Below, piece after piece: positions 18,900 through 27,661 of a DNA stretch of 64,000 bases (its first letter is position 1; each line of letters begins with the position of its first letter). Where the stretch lies: positions 8,980,001-9,044,000 of the forward strand of contig NZ_JANADK010000001.1 of NCBI RefSeq assembly GCF_024199795.1. The letters run 5' to 3'. A program made the translations under genes and the position numbers. This DNA is from Bradyrhizobium sp. CCGB01 (GTDB taxonomy: Bacteria; Pseudomonadota; Alphaproteobacteria; Rhizobiales; Xanthobacteraceae). The notes beneath the pieces are model-generated. The model was not told the origin of the DNA. It saw only the letters and a program-made list of their open reading frames with translations, and made no database searches.

Positions 18900-20353
18900 T
18901 TAGGGCTCTCCTTCAACGCAGGATAAAGCTCGCGCCACCGCCGATAGGCCTCGTCATAGGCCGCAGTGACGGATGCGCGGGGTACAAAGCTCGCGAGCCG
19001 GCGCGGGCGCTTGCAGACCTCCGCGGGATCTTCGCCGGTGGCGGCGAGCCGGCCGAGACGCGCGGCGCCGAGCGCCGCCCCGACCTCGCCTTCCTCGACG
19101 CGGTGGACGGGAATGCCGAGCACATCGGCGCAGATCTGCGCCCATAGCGGCGAGCGCGAGCCGCCGCCGACGAGATCGACCTCCGCAATCGGCCCGCTGG
19201 CCGCGCTCAGCGCCGCGAGGTTGTCGCGCGCGGCAAAGGCGACGCCTTCCAGCACGGCCTGCACGATCTGGCTGCGCCCGGTCGCACCGCGCAAGCCGAC
19301 GAAGGCGCCGCTGGCGGCGGCATCGTTGTGCGGCGTGCGCTCGCCGTCGAGATAGGGCAGGAATTTGATGGAGCTCGGTCCGTCGACGCGCTCGCCGAGC
19401 GGCGCCAGGAGCGCGGCGGCCGGCGTCTCCATCACGCCGGCGAGCCAGGCCAGCGAAGCCGCGGCCGACAGCATCACGCCCATCTGGTGCCAGAGGCCGG
19501 GCAGCGCATGGCAGAACGCATGCACGGCCGAGGCCGGCGCCGGTGCGAACCGATCGGTGACGCGGAACACCACGCCGGAGGTGCCGAGCGACAGGAAGGC
19601 ATCGCCCGGTGCGATCGCGCCGAGCCCGATAGCGCTCGCGGCATTGTCGCCCGCGCCGCCGGCGATCACGACATCTTTCGCCATGCCCCAGCGCCGCGCG
19701 AATTCCGGCGCGAGCACTGCGCTGACCTCGCTACCCTCGACGAGGCGGGGCATGTGATGGAGATCGAGTCCGGTGGCATGCAGCAGCAGGGCCGACCAGC
19801 GGCGCAGACCGACATCGAGCCACAGCGTGCCCGCGGCGTCGGACATATCCTCGACCATTTCGCCGGTGAGGCGATAACGCACATAGGCCTTCGGCAGCAG
19901 CACCTTTGCCACGCGCTCGAACAGCTGCGGCTCCTGCCGCGCGACCCAGAGCAGCTTTGGCGCGGTGAAGCCGGGCATTGCCAGATTGCCGGCGATCGTG
20001 TGCAGCGACGGGCAGCGCCGCTCGAGCGCGACGCATTCCGCGTGGGAGCGGCCGTCGTTCCACAGAATCGCGGGTCGCAGCGGCCGTCCGTCCTCGCCGA
20101 GAAGAGTTGCGCCATGCATCTGGCCGGACAGCCCGATGCCGCGCACCTGCGCGACCGCGCGCGGTTGATGGCCTGCGAGGTCGTCGACGGCGCCAACCGC
20201 CGCATCGACCCAGGCGTCGGGATCCTGCTCGGACCACAGCGGCGCGGGATGCGACAGCGCGAGCTCGCGCGCGGCCGTCGCGACAATCGCGCTGGCTTCG
20301 CTCACGAGCACCGCCTTCACACCGGACGTGCCGATGTCGATTCCGAGATACAC
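18896..20353 (-). CDS. xylB: Xylulokinase
   Basis: Phosphorylates D-xylulose to xylulose 5-phosphate, feeding the pentose phosphate pathway. The 485-residue FGGY kinase begins [16 protein letters not shown], has the GQMHGATLL segment near residue 78, [17 protein letters not shown] near residue 230, and [17 protein letters not shown] near residue 400. The start is taken at the GTG at 20353, which has GGGAGGGAGG just upstream; the frame continues to 20404 but with no better site. The stop overlaps the xylA start. Confidence 0.95.
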   Translation of the reverse strand: MYLGIDIGTSGVKAVLVSEASAIVATAARELALSHPAPLWSEQDPDAWVDAAVGAVDDLAGHQPRAVAQVRGIGLSGQMHGATLLGEDGRPLRPAILWNDGRSHAECVALERRCPSLHTIAGNLAMPGFTAPKLLWVARQEPQLFERVAKVLLPKAYVRYRLTGEMVEDMSDAAGTLWLDVGLRRWSALLLHATGLDLHHMPRLVEGSEVSAVLAPEFARRWGMAKDVVIAGGAGDNAASAIGLGAIAPGDAFLSLGTSGVVFRVTDRFAPAPASAVHAFCHALPGLWHQMGVMLSAAASLAWLAGVMETPAAALLAPLGERVDGPSSIKFLPYLDGERTPHNDAAASGAFVGLRGATGRSQIVQAVLEGVAFAARDNLAALSAASGPIAEVDLVGGGSRSPLWAQICADVLGIPVHRVEEGEVGAALGAARLGRLAATGEDPAEVCKRPRRLASFVPRASVTAAYDEAYRRWRELYPALKESPK

Positions 20354-20438
20354 GCCGTCCTCCCTCCCTTTCGCCTGTCGCGATGTGCGAGCTTGGAGTC
20401 GCATTCACCGCAACGGCCGTTTCGAACTCCAGCTGCCG

Positions 20439-21482
20439 CTAGGGCAGATTGTCCCGCATCACGATGTCGATCCTGATCTTCTCCTGTTCGCGCAGGATCG
20501 GCTCGCCGCGCGCAAGCGCGAGCAGCACGCGCACGGCGGCGCGCGCTTCATGTCCGGGGTTCTGCGAGATCGCGGCATCCATCACGCCCTGCAACAGCAG
20601 CCGGCGCGTCAGCGCGGTGACGTCGTGTCCGACGAACACCATTTGCTTGCCGCGGTCGGCATCGCTCAGCGCATTGGCGACACCTTGCGTGCCGGCGCCG
20701 GCGTTATAGAGGCCGACAATGTCGGCGTGCTTGCCGAGCAGCCGCGCCAGAACCTGTTCGGAACGGCCGTCCTCGTCGCGCCCTTCCAGCACCGGCAGCA
20801 CGCTGAGATCGGGGAATTCCGACGCCATCACCTGGCTGAAGCCGAAGATGCGTTCGGAATGGTCGCGCAGGCCCTGCGAGCCCGCGACGATCGCGACCTT
20901 GCCGGATCGCTGGCCGACCAGCCGACCGACCAGGGCGCCGGCGGTACGCCCCGCCGCGATGTTGTCGATGCCGACATAATGGTGGCGCCGCGAGGACGGC
21001 ACGTCCGAGACCAGCGTCACGACACTGGTCCCGGCATCGACGAGATCGTTGATCGCGGCGCGGACGCCGGGATGGTCCAGCGCCACCACGGCGACGCCGT
21101 CGTAATCGCCGGACAGCGCCTCCAGCGAGGCCGCGAGGGCGGACGGGTCGAACACATCAGTCGCGACCACCTCAACACCGAGGCGGCGGGCTGAGAGCCA
21201 GGCCGACATCTCGCCGAGATAGGCCTCGATCTGCTGCATGAAGGGGTTTGGGCCCGCCGGCATCACGAAGGCAAAGCGGCGGGCACGGCTGCGGGCGAGT
21301 TCGGCGGCGGCGACGTGCGGCTGGAAGGCGTTGCGCTCGATCGCCGCCTTGACGCGCCGGACCGTATCGGGCCGCACGCCCGGGCGGTTGTGCAGGACGC
21401 GGTCGACCGTCGCCAGGCTGACGCCCGCCTCGCGGGCGATGTCCTTCAGCGTCAAGGCGGTCGCGGTGAAAGTCTCGGCCAT
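20439..21482 (-). CDS. LacI family transcriptional regulator of the pentose operon
   Basis: A 347-residue regulator. The LacI helix-turn-helix and hinge are LTLKDIAREAGVSLATVDRVL at residues 11-31, followed by a periplasmic-binding-protein-like sugar domain (FAFVMPAGPNPFMQQIEAYL, VGHDVTALTRRLLLQGVMDAAI). It is the first gene of the leftward operon, 85 bases before xylB. It most likely represses the operon and is released by the sugar. The operator was not located with confidence. Confidence 0.92.
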   Translation of the reverse strand: MAETFTATALTLKDIAREAGVSLATVDRVLHNRPGVRPDTVRRVKAAIERNAFQPHVAAAELARSRARRFAFVMPAGPNPFMQQIEAYLGEMSAWLSARRLGVEVVATDVFDPSALAASLEALSGDYDGVAVVALDHPGVRAAINDLVDAGTSVVTLVSDVPSSRRHHYVGIDNIAAGRTAGALVGRLVGQRSGKVAIVAGSQGLRDHSERIFGFSQVMASEFPDLSVLPVLEGRDEDGRSEQVLARLLGKHADIVGLYNAGAGTQGVANALSDADRGKQMVFVGHDVTALTRRLLLQGVMDAAISQNPGHEARAAVRVLLALARGEPILREQEKIRIDIVMRDNLP

Positions 21483-21584
21483 GGCTGAAGGCTATCAGAG
21501 GTGTTTTGAGGTACGCAACTCATTTTGATGGGGCCGAAATGTTCGGAGCCGCAGTTGCCCTGCGATCGGCGGCAGCCAGGGGGT

Positions 21585-22061
21585 TCAGCGGCTGGTCAGG
21601 TCGAGCATCAGGAACAAGCTGTTGGGATCCTCGACATAGCCCTCGAACGGGCCACAGGCGACGAAACCGTGGGCGCGGTAGAGCGCGTGCGCCGGCTTGA
21701 AATAGTCCCAGGAGCCGGTCTCGAGGCTGAGCCGCGTCATGCCGCACGCACGGGCTTCAGTGATGATGTGGCGCAGCATCCGGCCGCCGAAGCCGCGCCG
21801 GCGCGTGGTCTGGAGCGTGTGCATCGACTTCACCTCGCCGTGCTGCGGCGACAGCGTCTTCAGCGCGCCAGTGGCGACCAGCGCCTCGCCGTCCCAGCCG
21901 GTCCAGAACGCGATGTCGGACGCGCGCAGCCCGGAGAGATCGAGCGCATGGGCGCTGCCCGGCGCGGTCTGCGCCCGCGCAGCCGTAACGTGATGATCGA
22001 GCACCGCGATGACGCGCGGATCAAAGGTGTCGCCGGTGCGGATCTGCATCGTCAGGTTCAC
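21585..22061 (-). CDS. GNAT family N-acetyltransferase
   Basis: A 158-residue acetyltransferase. The acetyl-CoA-binding motif A is visible as TRRRGFGGRMLRHIITEARACG around residues 87-108, and the late segment AHALYRAHGFVACGPFEGY is typical of the C-terminal half. Family members acetylate small amines or proteins. It follows the cupin regulator gene on the same strand after 28 bases and is probably co-transcribed with it. The substrate is unknown. Confidence 0.9.
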   Translation of the reverse strand: MNLTMQIRTGDTFDPRVIAVLDHHVTAARAQTAPGSAHALDLSGLRASDIAFWTGWDGEALVATGALKTLSPQHGEVKSMHTLQTTRRRGFGGRMLRHIITEARACGMTRLSLETGSWDYFKPAHALYRAHGFVACGPFEGYVEDPNSLFLMLDLTSR

Positions 22062-22089
22062 TCCAGGATTTCATATCGCATCGGGACCA

Positions 22090-22686
22090 TCAGACTTTCC
22101 CGTAAGAGGAGCCGCGGCGCGTGATGATGACGTAGCGTGCGTCCTGCCTGGTTTCGTTCTCGAAGATCACCGCGCGCATCACGTCGAAATCGAGACAGTC
22201 GCCCTCGCGCAGGCGCACCGCCTTGGCGTCGATATGGACGGCGATCGCACCCTCCAGCATCAGAAGCTGCTGGGTGAAGGCGTTGCGGCCCCAGGGACTG
22301 TACGGCACCCGCGCGCCGGCCGGCAGGTCGACGACGATGATCTCGATGCCGCTGGCCGCATCCGTCGGCGAGGCGTGCCGCCGGCGGTAGCCGCTGTCGG
22401 GATCGCGCCAGTGCGGCTGGTCGGCCAGCCGCACCAGCCGCTCCGGCGGCTTTTCGGCGAGCGCGACCACATCGCTGAGCGACACATCGAGCGCGGCGCA
22501 GAGCTTTCCGAGCAGCGCAGCGGTCGCACTGCTCTGCGCCCGCTCCACCCGCCCGATCATGGCCCGGCTGACGCCGGACCGCGCCGCGAGTTCATTCAGC
22601 GTCATGCCGGCCTGAGTCCGAAGCGTCTTCAAGCGGCGACCGATGGCGCGGTCGAGTTTCTGCTGGTCCATTTGTGGCGTATCCAA
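22090..22686 (-). CDS. XRE family regulator with C-terminal cupin domain
   Basis: A 198-residue DNA-binding protein. The HTH lies at residues 15-65 (RLKTLRTQAGMTLNELAARS, then SRAMIGRVERAQSSA), and a cupin sensor domain covers the C-terminal half (VDLPAGARVPYSPWGRNAF and AVHIDAKAVRLREGDCLDF). Such regulators often control nearby metabolic or transport genes in response to small ligands. It heads a two-gene unit with the acetyltransferase and is divergent from the epoxide hydrolase gene. Confidence 0.92.
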   Translation of the reverse strand: MDTPQMDQQKLDRAIGRRLKTLRTQAGMTLNELAARSGVSRAMIGRVERAQSSATAALLGKLCAALDVSLSDVVALAEKPPERLVRLADQPHWRDPDSGYRRRHASPTDAASGIEIIVVDLPAGARVPYSPWGRNAFTQQLLMLEGAIAVHIDAKAVRLREGDCLDFDVMRAVIFENETRQDARYVIITRRGSSYGKV

Positions 22687-22838
22687 ACAAGCCGGCCGCC
22701 GGACCGCGCGCCAGGCAAAATGAGATTAGCGGCGCGGAACGCGAATGCCGGGAGTGATAGTCTAATATATTGGAATCATTGCGGAGCTTGCAGGGCCGAT
22801 TAGGATGCGCGCAACCACGATGATCGGGAGGCGATGAC

Positions 22839-23831
22839 ATGGGCGGGCCGACGCAGCGGACGATCAAGGCCAACGGCATCACCCTCAACGTCGCGGAGCA
22901 AGGCAAGGGGCCCCTGGTGCTGCTCTGCCACGGCTTTCCGGAAGGCTGGTACTCATGGCGCCACCAGCTCGAGGCGCTGGCGGCGGCCGGCTTCCATGCG
23001 GTTGCGCCCGACATGCGCGGTTACGGCAAGAGCGACCGGCCCGAGGCGGTCGACCAGTACACGATCTTCCACATGGTCGGCGATCTCGTCGGCGTGCTCG
23101 ACGCCTTCTCGGCGAGCGAGGCCGTCATCGTTGGCCATGACTGGGGCGCGTCGATTGCCTGGCACACCGCGCGCCTGCGCCCCGACCGCTTCCGTGCCGC
23201 CGCCATCCTCAGCGTCCCCTATCGCCCACGCGGTCCGGTGCGGCCGACCAGCGTCATGCCACAGACGGCGGATGCGCAGTTCTATCAATTGTACTTCCAG
23301 GAGCCGGGCATTGCCGAAGCGGAGTTCGAACGGGATCCGCGAGCGACGCTGGCTGCAATGCTCTACGGCGGCTCCGGCGAAGGGGTGATCGCGATCCGCG
23401 CCAATGCCGAACGTGCCGGCAGGACCGTCGGCGTCGGCATGGTCTCGCGCAAGGACGGCTTGTTGCCGAAGGTACAGGTACCGCGACCGTCATGGCTGAG
23501 CGCCGCCGACCTCGATTATTACGGCGCCGAATTTGCCCGCAGCGGTTTCCGCGGACCGCTCAACTACTACCGCAACATCGATCGCAACTGGGAGCTGATG
23601 GGGGCCTTCGAAGGCGTCAAGGTGATCGTGCCCTCGCTCTTCATCGCCGGTGACCACGACATGGTCCTCGCCTTCCCCGGCGCCGCCGAGCACCTCGCCG
23701 GGATGAAGCAATGGGTGCCGCAGCTGCGCGAGATCAGGATGCTGCCGGGCTGCGGACACTGGACCCAGCAGGAGCGCCCGGAGGACGTGAACACTGCGAT
23801 CGCCGAATTCCTGCGGAGCTTGCCGAACTGA
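22839..23831 (+). CDS. Alpha/beta hydrolase, soluble epoxide hydrolase type
   Basis: A 330-residue alpha/beta hydrolase. The oxyanion region is HGFPEGWYSWRHQ near residue 30. The nucleophile elbow is VGHDWGASIAW near residue 103, with Asp as nucleophile, and the base is the His in GCGHWTQQERPE near residue 306. An Asp nucleophile plus the HGFP motif fits epoxide hydrolases or haloalkane dehalogenases; the cap-region tyrosines favour the former. The ATG at 22839 follows GGGAGGCGATGAC. It is divergent from the cupin regulator, which could control it. Confidence 0.88.
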   Translation: MGGPTQRTIKANGITLNVAEQGKGPLVLLCHGFPEGWYSWRHQLEALAAAGFHAVAPDMRGYGKSDRPEAVDQYTIFHMVGDLVGVLDAFSASEAVIVGHDWGASIAWHTARLRPDRFRAAAILSVPYRPRGPVRPTSVMPQTADAQFYQLYFQEPGIAEAEFERDPRATLAAMLYGGSGEGVIAIRANAERAGRTVGVGMVSRKDGLLPKVQVPRPSWLSAADLDYYGAEFARSGFRGPLNYYRNIDRNWELMGAFEGVKVIVPSLFIAGDHDMVLAFPGAAEHLAGMKQWVPQLREIRMLPGCGHWTQQERPEDVNTAIAEFLRSLPN

Positions 23832-23837
23832 CGGCAG

Positions 23838-24269
23838 CTAGCGGGGGCCTAGCTTATCGACACGCCTTTGATGGCGACCGCCCTCGAATGTGGTGCTCAG
23901 GAACACTTCGACGCATTCTGTCGCGACCGCTTCGCCGATCATGCGTCCGCCCATCGCCAGGACATTGGCGTCGCTATGCTGGCGGCACAGCCGCGCGCCC
24001 GTGACATCGTGCGCAAGCGCGCAACGGATATGCGCATGGCGGTTGGCGGCGATCGAAATGCCGATACCCGATCCGCAGATCAGAATGCCGCGCCCGGCCT
24101 TGCCGGCCTTGATGGCGTCGGCCAGCTTGCCGGCGAAATCGGGATAGTCGACGGAGTCCGCGCTATCAGTGCCCAGGTCCAGCCACTTCACGTCGGGCAA
24201 AGCGACCTTCAGGGCTTCCTTGAGGGCAAAGCCCCCGTGATCACAGGCAATGGCTACGGTGTCGGGCAT
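23838..24269 (-). CDS. rpiB: Ribose 5-phosphate isomerase B
   Basis: Interconverts ribose 5-phosphate and ribulose 5-phosphate. The 143-residue product has the RpiB/LacAB fold: ACDHGGFALKEALK at residues 6-19, the active-site Cys in LICGSGIGISIAANR near residue 68, and NVLAMGGRMIGEA near residue 108. The ATG at 24269 gives the usual length; a GTG at 24290 would add seven residues. It converges with the epoxide hydrolase gene. The tRNA-Gly gene lies directly upstream on the same strand. Confidence 0.93.
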   Translation of the reverse strand: MPDTVAIACDHGGFALKEALKVALPDVKWLDLGTDSADSVDYPDFAGKLADAIKAGKAGRGILICGSGIGISIAANRHAHIRCALAHDVTGARLCRQHSDANVLAMGGRMIGEAVATECVEVFLSTTFEGGRHQRRVDKLGPR

Positions 24270-24306
24270 TTCCACGCGCTCGGGGTGCACGATGCGATGC
24301 AGGGGC

Positions 24307-24380
24307 TGGAGCGGGCGAAGGGAATCGAACCCTCGTATGCAGCTTGGGAAGCTGCCGTTCTACCATTGAACTACGCCCGC
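24307..24380 (-). tRNA. tRNA-Gly (anticodon CCC)
   Basis: A full cloverleaf is readable on the minus strand. The acceptor GCGGGCG pairs with CGCCCGC, the T-arm contains GGTTCGATTCC, and the anticodon stem GCAGC/GCTGC encloses TTCCCAA, giving anticodon CCC for GGG codons. The 3' CCA is encoded (24307-24309). The intron-free length is 74 bases with CCA. Confidence 0.95.
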
Positions 24381-24551
24381 GAATGCGCGTCTCGCGCCCG
24401 TCCTGATTAGCCGAGACGGCGCCGCCCGCCAAGCGCTTTGGCGCACCGAGCCGGACAGTTGTTAACATCCCGGTAAGATTCCAGGTGCGCCGGATTGTGG
24501 CGGTGTTATGATCGCGTGTCTGGGGGGACGTGCACTGAGTGGGGCGTGTGC

Positions 24552-25130
24552 ATGGTGGGGCGTGGCTATTCGATATTCGACACGGCCATCGGGCGCTGCG
24601 GCATCATCTGGAGCAGCACCGGCGTGGTCGCTGTGCAATTGCCGGAGGCGCGGGAGATCGACACCCGCCGCCGGATTTTCGCGCTCCACCCCGAGGCGCG
24701 CGAGCAGCGGCCGTCCGAGAATGCCGAGCTGGCGATCGAGGGCATCGCAAGCTTGCTGCAAGGCGGCGATCACGATTTTTCCGAGGTCAGCCTGGATGCC
24801 GGCGGCGTGCCCGGCTTCCACCGGCGCGTCTATGAAGCGGCCTGCGCCATTCCGCGCGGGGAGACGCGCACCTATCACGAAATCGCCAAGACGCTGGGCG
24901 CCTCCGGAGCGTCGCATTCGGTGGCGCAGGCGATCGCGAAAAATCCCTACATGCTGATCGTGCCCTGCCACCGGGTGCTGGAAGCCGGCAATTACGCCGA
25001 CCGGCTCTCGCCCTATGGCGGGGTGATCTCCAAGCGGCGGCTGCTGGCGCTCGAAGGCGCCCATCCGGTCGCCAGCAAGACGCTGTTCGAGGTGCTGCTG
25101 CCCGTTGCCCCGCCACGGCCCGGCACCTAG
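24552..25130 (+). CDS. ogt: Methylated-DNA--protein-cysteine methyltransferase
   Basis: Repairs O6-alkylguanine by irreversible transfer of the alkyl group to a protein cysteine. The C-terminal DNA-binding domain has the family order: RVYEAACAIPRGETRTYHEIAK near residue 100, then IAKNPYMLIVPCHRVL near residue 140, where the Cys in PCHRV is the acceptor, then LSPYGGVISKRRLL. The start is the ATG at 24552 (192 residues). An AraC regulator gene follows after nine bases. The pairing recalls the fused Ada protein, but the partner lacks Ada's zinc-cysteine domain. Confidence 0.95.
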   Translation: MVGRGYSIFDTAIGRCGIIWSSTGVVAVQLPEAREIDTRRRIFALHPEAREQRPSENAELAIEGIASLLQGGDHDFSEVSLDAGGVPGFHRRVYEAACAIPRGETRTYHEIAKTLGASGASHSVAQAIAKNPYMLIVPCHRVLEAGNYADRLSPYGGVISKRRLLALEGAHPVASKTLFEVLLPVAPPRPGT

Positions 25131-25139
25131 ATAGGTGCG

Positions 25140-25979
25140 ATGGACGCAACCACTCTGCTGACGACACGCGCGATGACGGTCTCCGAGTTTCGCTGCGATG
25201 CGGGACCGGACGACACGCCGTTTGCCGAGTGCCGCACCGGCCATTCCATCGCCTATGTCCGCGCGGGGAGCTTTGGCTGCCAATGCCGCGCCGGCTTCTT
25301 CGAGCTGGTGGCGGGCTCGATGCTGATCGGCGCGCCCGGCGACGAATACACCTGCACGCATGAGCACGTCAGCGGCGATGTCTGCCTCTCGTTCTTCCTC
25401 AGTGAGGATCTGGTCGACACCCTCGGCGGGCGCCCCGAGGCCTGGCAGGTCGGCGCGACGCCGCCGCTGCCCGAGCTGATGGTGCTCGGCGAGCTTGCGC
25501 AGACGGCAGCAGATGGCAACAGTGATCTCGGTCTCGACGAGGTCGGCCAGATCCTTGCCGGCCGCTTCGTCGATGTCGTCTCGGGCAAGGCGCGCAAGCA
25601 CACAACGCCCACCGCGCGCGACCGCCGCCGCGCGGTTGAAGCGGCGCTATGGATCGACGACAACTCGCATGCCGAGGTCGACCTCGAACAGGCGGCGCGG
25701 CAGGCAGGCCTCAGCCCCTTCCATTTCCTGCGGCTGTTCTCAAGCGTGCTCGGCGTCACCCCACATCAGTATCTCGTGCGCTCGCGGCTGCGACACGCGG
25801 CGCGGCTGCTCAGTGAGGACGACATCGCGGTCACCGAAATCGCCTATGACGTCGGCTTCGGCGACCTCTCCAACTTCGTCCGCACCTTCCACCGCGCCGC
25901 CGGCGTCTCGCCGACCAAATTCCGCCAGGCCTCGCGCGGGGAGCGCAAGATTCTCCAAGAGCAGCTTGCCCTCAACTAA
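25140..25979 (+). CDS. AraC family transcriptional regulator
   Basis: A 279-residue regulator. The two AraC helix-turn-helix motifs occupy the C-terminal 100 residues: [21 protein letters not shown], then [20 protein letters not shown] and GVSPTKFRQ. The N-terminal part is a cysteine-containing cupin-like domain ([20 protein letters not shown]). It lies nine bases after ogt and is probably co-transcribed, so it may regulate ogt or respond to an alkylating or electrophilic signal. That link is an inference from position. Confidence 0.92.
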   Translation: MDATTLLTTRAMTVSEFRCDAGPDDTPFAECRTGHSIAYVRAGSFGCQCRAGFFELVAGSMLIGAPGDEYTCTHEHVSGDVCLSFFLSEDLVDTLGGRPEAWQVGATPPLPELMVLGELAQTAADGNSDLGLDEVGQILAGRFVDVVSGKARKHTTPTARDRRRAVEAALWIDDNSHAEVDLEQAARQAGLSPFHFLRLFSSVLGVTPHQYLVRSRLRHAARLLSEDDIAVTEIAYDVGFGDLSNFVRTFHRAAGVSPTKFRQASRGERKILQEQLALN

Positions 25980-26034
25980 GTAGGCTCGTCTCCGGCGCGC
26001 GCCAGTTGCGGCGCGCTTTGCAATGGAGACGACC

Positions 26035-26394
26035 ATGTATGACCACATCGGACTGCGCGTTGCCGACCTCGACGCCGCCACACGCTTCTACACCGCCGTG
26101 CTGGCGCCGCTCGGCCATGTCCTGTGCTCCAGCGGCGACGGCTATGCCGGCTTCGGGCCGAAGGGCGAGCCGGCGCTGTGGTTGCATCTGAACAAGGGAC
26201 GCAAGGCCGACGGCGCACACATCGCCTTCCGCGCCAACGACCATGACGCCGTCAAGGCGTTCCACAGCGAGGGCCTGAAGAGCGGCGGCCGCGACAACGG
26301 CGGCGCCGGGCCGCGGAAGGATTACAGCCCGACGTACTACGCGGCGTTCTTGATCGACCCAGATGGCAACAATGTCGAGGCGGTTTGTGTGTGA
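26035..26394 (+). CDS. VOC family (glyoxalase/dioxygenase-fold) protein
   Basis: A 119-residue single VOC module: YDHIGLRVADLDAATRFYTAVL, then AHIAFRANDHDAVKAFHSEG, and FLIDPDGNNVEAVC. The metal-site positions typical of glyoxalase-like proteins (His in DHIG, His in AHIAF, Glu in NNVEAV) are present. The ATG at 26035 is preferred because GGAGAC precedes it; the ATG at 26023 has no ribosome-binding site. The substrate is unknown. It follows the AraC gene by 55 bases. Confidence 0.88.
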   Translation: MYDHIGLRVADLDAATRFYTAVLAPLGHVLCSSGDGYAGFGPKGEPALWLHLNKGRKADGAHIAFRANDHDAVKAFHSEGLKSGGRDNGGAGPRKDYSPTYYAAFLIDPDGNNVEAVCV

Positions 26395-26417
26395 GCGCTT
26401 GCCGCGCACGAGATCTC

Positions 26418-26509
26418 GTAGGGTGGGCAAAGCGAAAGCGTGCCCACCAGTTGCTCGCGACAATGCCGATGAATGTGGGCACGGCGCTGCGCGCCTTTGC
26501 CCACCCTAC
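26418..26509. repeat. Palindromic intergenic repeat, GTAGGGTGGGCAAAG family
   Basis: The outer arms GTAGGGTGGGCAAAGCG and CTTTGCCCACCCTAC enclose inner arms CGTGCCCACC and GTGGGCACGG. A second copy is at 38338-38424, and a relative (GTAGGGTGGATTAGC) is at 34583-34696. It lies between the VOC and SRPBCC genes, which point the same way. Confidence 0.85.
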
Positions 26510-26534
26510 CAAAACTGCATTTGAGGAAACTCCC

Positions 26535-26936
26535 ATGGCTTCCATCCACAACGACATCCCCCTCCCCGTTCCCGCCCGCGACGTCTGGGACGCCGTGCGC
26601 GATTTCGGCGCGCTGCATCAGCGGCTGGTGCCGGGCTTCGTCACCGCTTGCACGCTCGACGGCGATGCGCGCATCGTCACCTTCGCCAACGGCTCGGTGG
26701 CGCGCGAGGAGCTCATCGACTGCAACGATGCACGGCAGCGCCTCGTCTATGCCATCAACAACGAGCGGCTGAGGCACTACAGTGCATCGGTGCAGGTGAT
26801 CGCCGACGGCGACGGCAAGAGCCGCCTGCTCTGGACCATCGACATGCTGCCGAACGAACTTGCGGCTTACGTCGAGGGGCAGACCAGGGAGGCCGTGATC
26901 GCCTTGCAGAAGGCGTTTCCGGCCGCCGCGGCCTAG
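26535..26936 (+). CDS. SRPBCC (START/polyketide-cyclase-like) family protein
   Basis: A 133-residue protein with the helix-grip pattern: IHNDIPLPVPARDVWDAVRDF at the start, RIVTFANGSVAREELIDCND in the sheet, SRLLWTIDMLPNELAAYV late, and a final amphipathic helix (EGQTREAVIALQKAFP). The fold binds small hydrophobic ligands; no enzyme activity can be assigned. The ATG at 26535 follows GAGGAAACTCCC. A palindromic repeat separates it from the VOC gene. A hairpin follows the stop. Confidence 0.87.
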   Translation: MASIHNDIPLPVPARDVWDAVRDFGALHQRLVPGFVTACTLDGDARIVTFANGSVAREELIDCNDARQRLVYAINNERLRHYSASVQVIADGDGKSRLLWTIDMLPNELAAYVEGQTREAVIALQKAFPAAAA

Positions 26937-26955
26937 CGCTGGCTCACGCGCCGAC

Positions 26956-26981
26956 GGCTCTGTGAGTTTTCTCACAGAGCC
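26956..26981 (+). terminator. Likely terminator hairpin after the SRPBCC gene
   Basis: A perfect 11-bp stem (GGCTCTGTGAG and its complement) with a TTTT loop lies 19 bases after the stop. There is no T-run after it, so termination strength is uncertain. Confidence 0.5.
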
Positions 26982-27065
26982 CTCCCCTCGCCGGCCGTAA
27001 CCATGGCGGCGTGCGTCTGGTTGGCTGCGCTCTCCCGGCGAAGCTACGCACGCGAGGAGCATGCC

Positions 27066-27551
27066 ATGAGAGGTGCTGACAAGGTGATCTGCCAAGCAGC
27101 CGCCGTGCTGCTGCTATTTTCGATCTCGAGCGCGCCGGCCCAGGCGCAGTTCCTCGGCGGCGGAGGCGCCGGCGGCGAGGACATGATGACTCAGATGGCG
27201 CCGATGCTGGAGATGATGAAGGCGAAGATGGGCAAGCGCCGCTTCGCCACGCTGATGCAGACCATGGGTCCGATGATGAGCCGCATGATGGAGAACGGCG
27301 GCGGCGGACTCGGGGGCATGATGGGCGGCGGCCTCGGCGGCGGCGGCTTTGGTGCGCCGAACTACGGCGGCTACACGCCGATGGGCGCAGGCGGCACCAT
27401 GCCGATGGGGCTCGGCGGCATGGGCGGCGGCGATATCATGGGCATGATGGGTGGCGCCGGCGCCGGCGACATGATGGCGATGATCCCGCAACTGATGCGG
27501 CTCGCCAATGTCGGCGGTGGTGGCGGCCATCGCCGTCACAGGCATCGCTAA
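27066..27551 (+). CDS. Secreted Gly/Met-rich protein of unknown function
   Basis: A 161-residue protein with a clear signal peptide (VICQAAAVLLLFSISSAPAQA). The mature part contains about 26 methionines in roughly 133 residues, arranged as MM pairs and GGMMGGG-type repeats, and ends GGGGGHRRHRHR. Methionine-rich and His-rich stretches can bind copper or silver, but no known family is recognised. Low complexity makes homology calls unreliable. The ATG at 27066 is chosen because it begins the signal peptide. It converges on the next gene. Confidence 0.7.
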   Translation: MRGADKVICQAAAVLLLFSISSAPAQAQFLGGGGAGGEDMMTQMAPMLEMMKAKMGKRRFATLMQTMGPMMSRMMENGGGGLGGMMGGGLGGGGFGAPNYGGYTPMGAGGTMPMGLGGMGGGDIMGMMGGAGAGDMMAMIPQLMRLANVGGGGGHRRHRHR

Positions 27552-27596
27552 GCGCGTTTAGGCATGTCGCCGCTGCGCGGCAACTCCGGCAACGAG

Positions 27597-27632
27597 GCAA
27601 CCACCCTTCGCGGGGCACGAAGGATGGTTGCG
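27597..27632. terminator. Hairpin between convergent genes
   Basis: A stem of about 15 bp with one mismatch (GGCAACCACCCTTCG against CGAAGGATGGTTGCG) lies between the convergent Met-rich and Ser-rich protein genes. It lacks a T-run but could act on both transcripts. Confidence 0.4.
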
Positions 27633-27661
27633 CCGGGTCGGCGGATGGGGTGCCGCCGGTA

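Noticed and set aside
25140..25979. AraC regulator considered as Ada
   Set aside because: No zinc-cysteine methyl-phosphotriester domain and no fused alkyltransferase domain.
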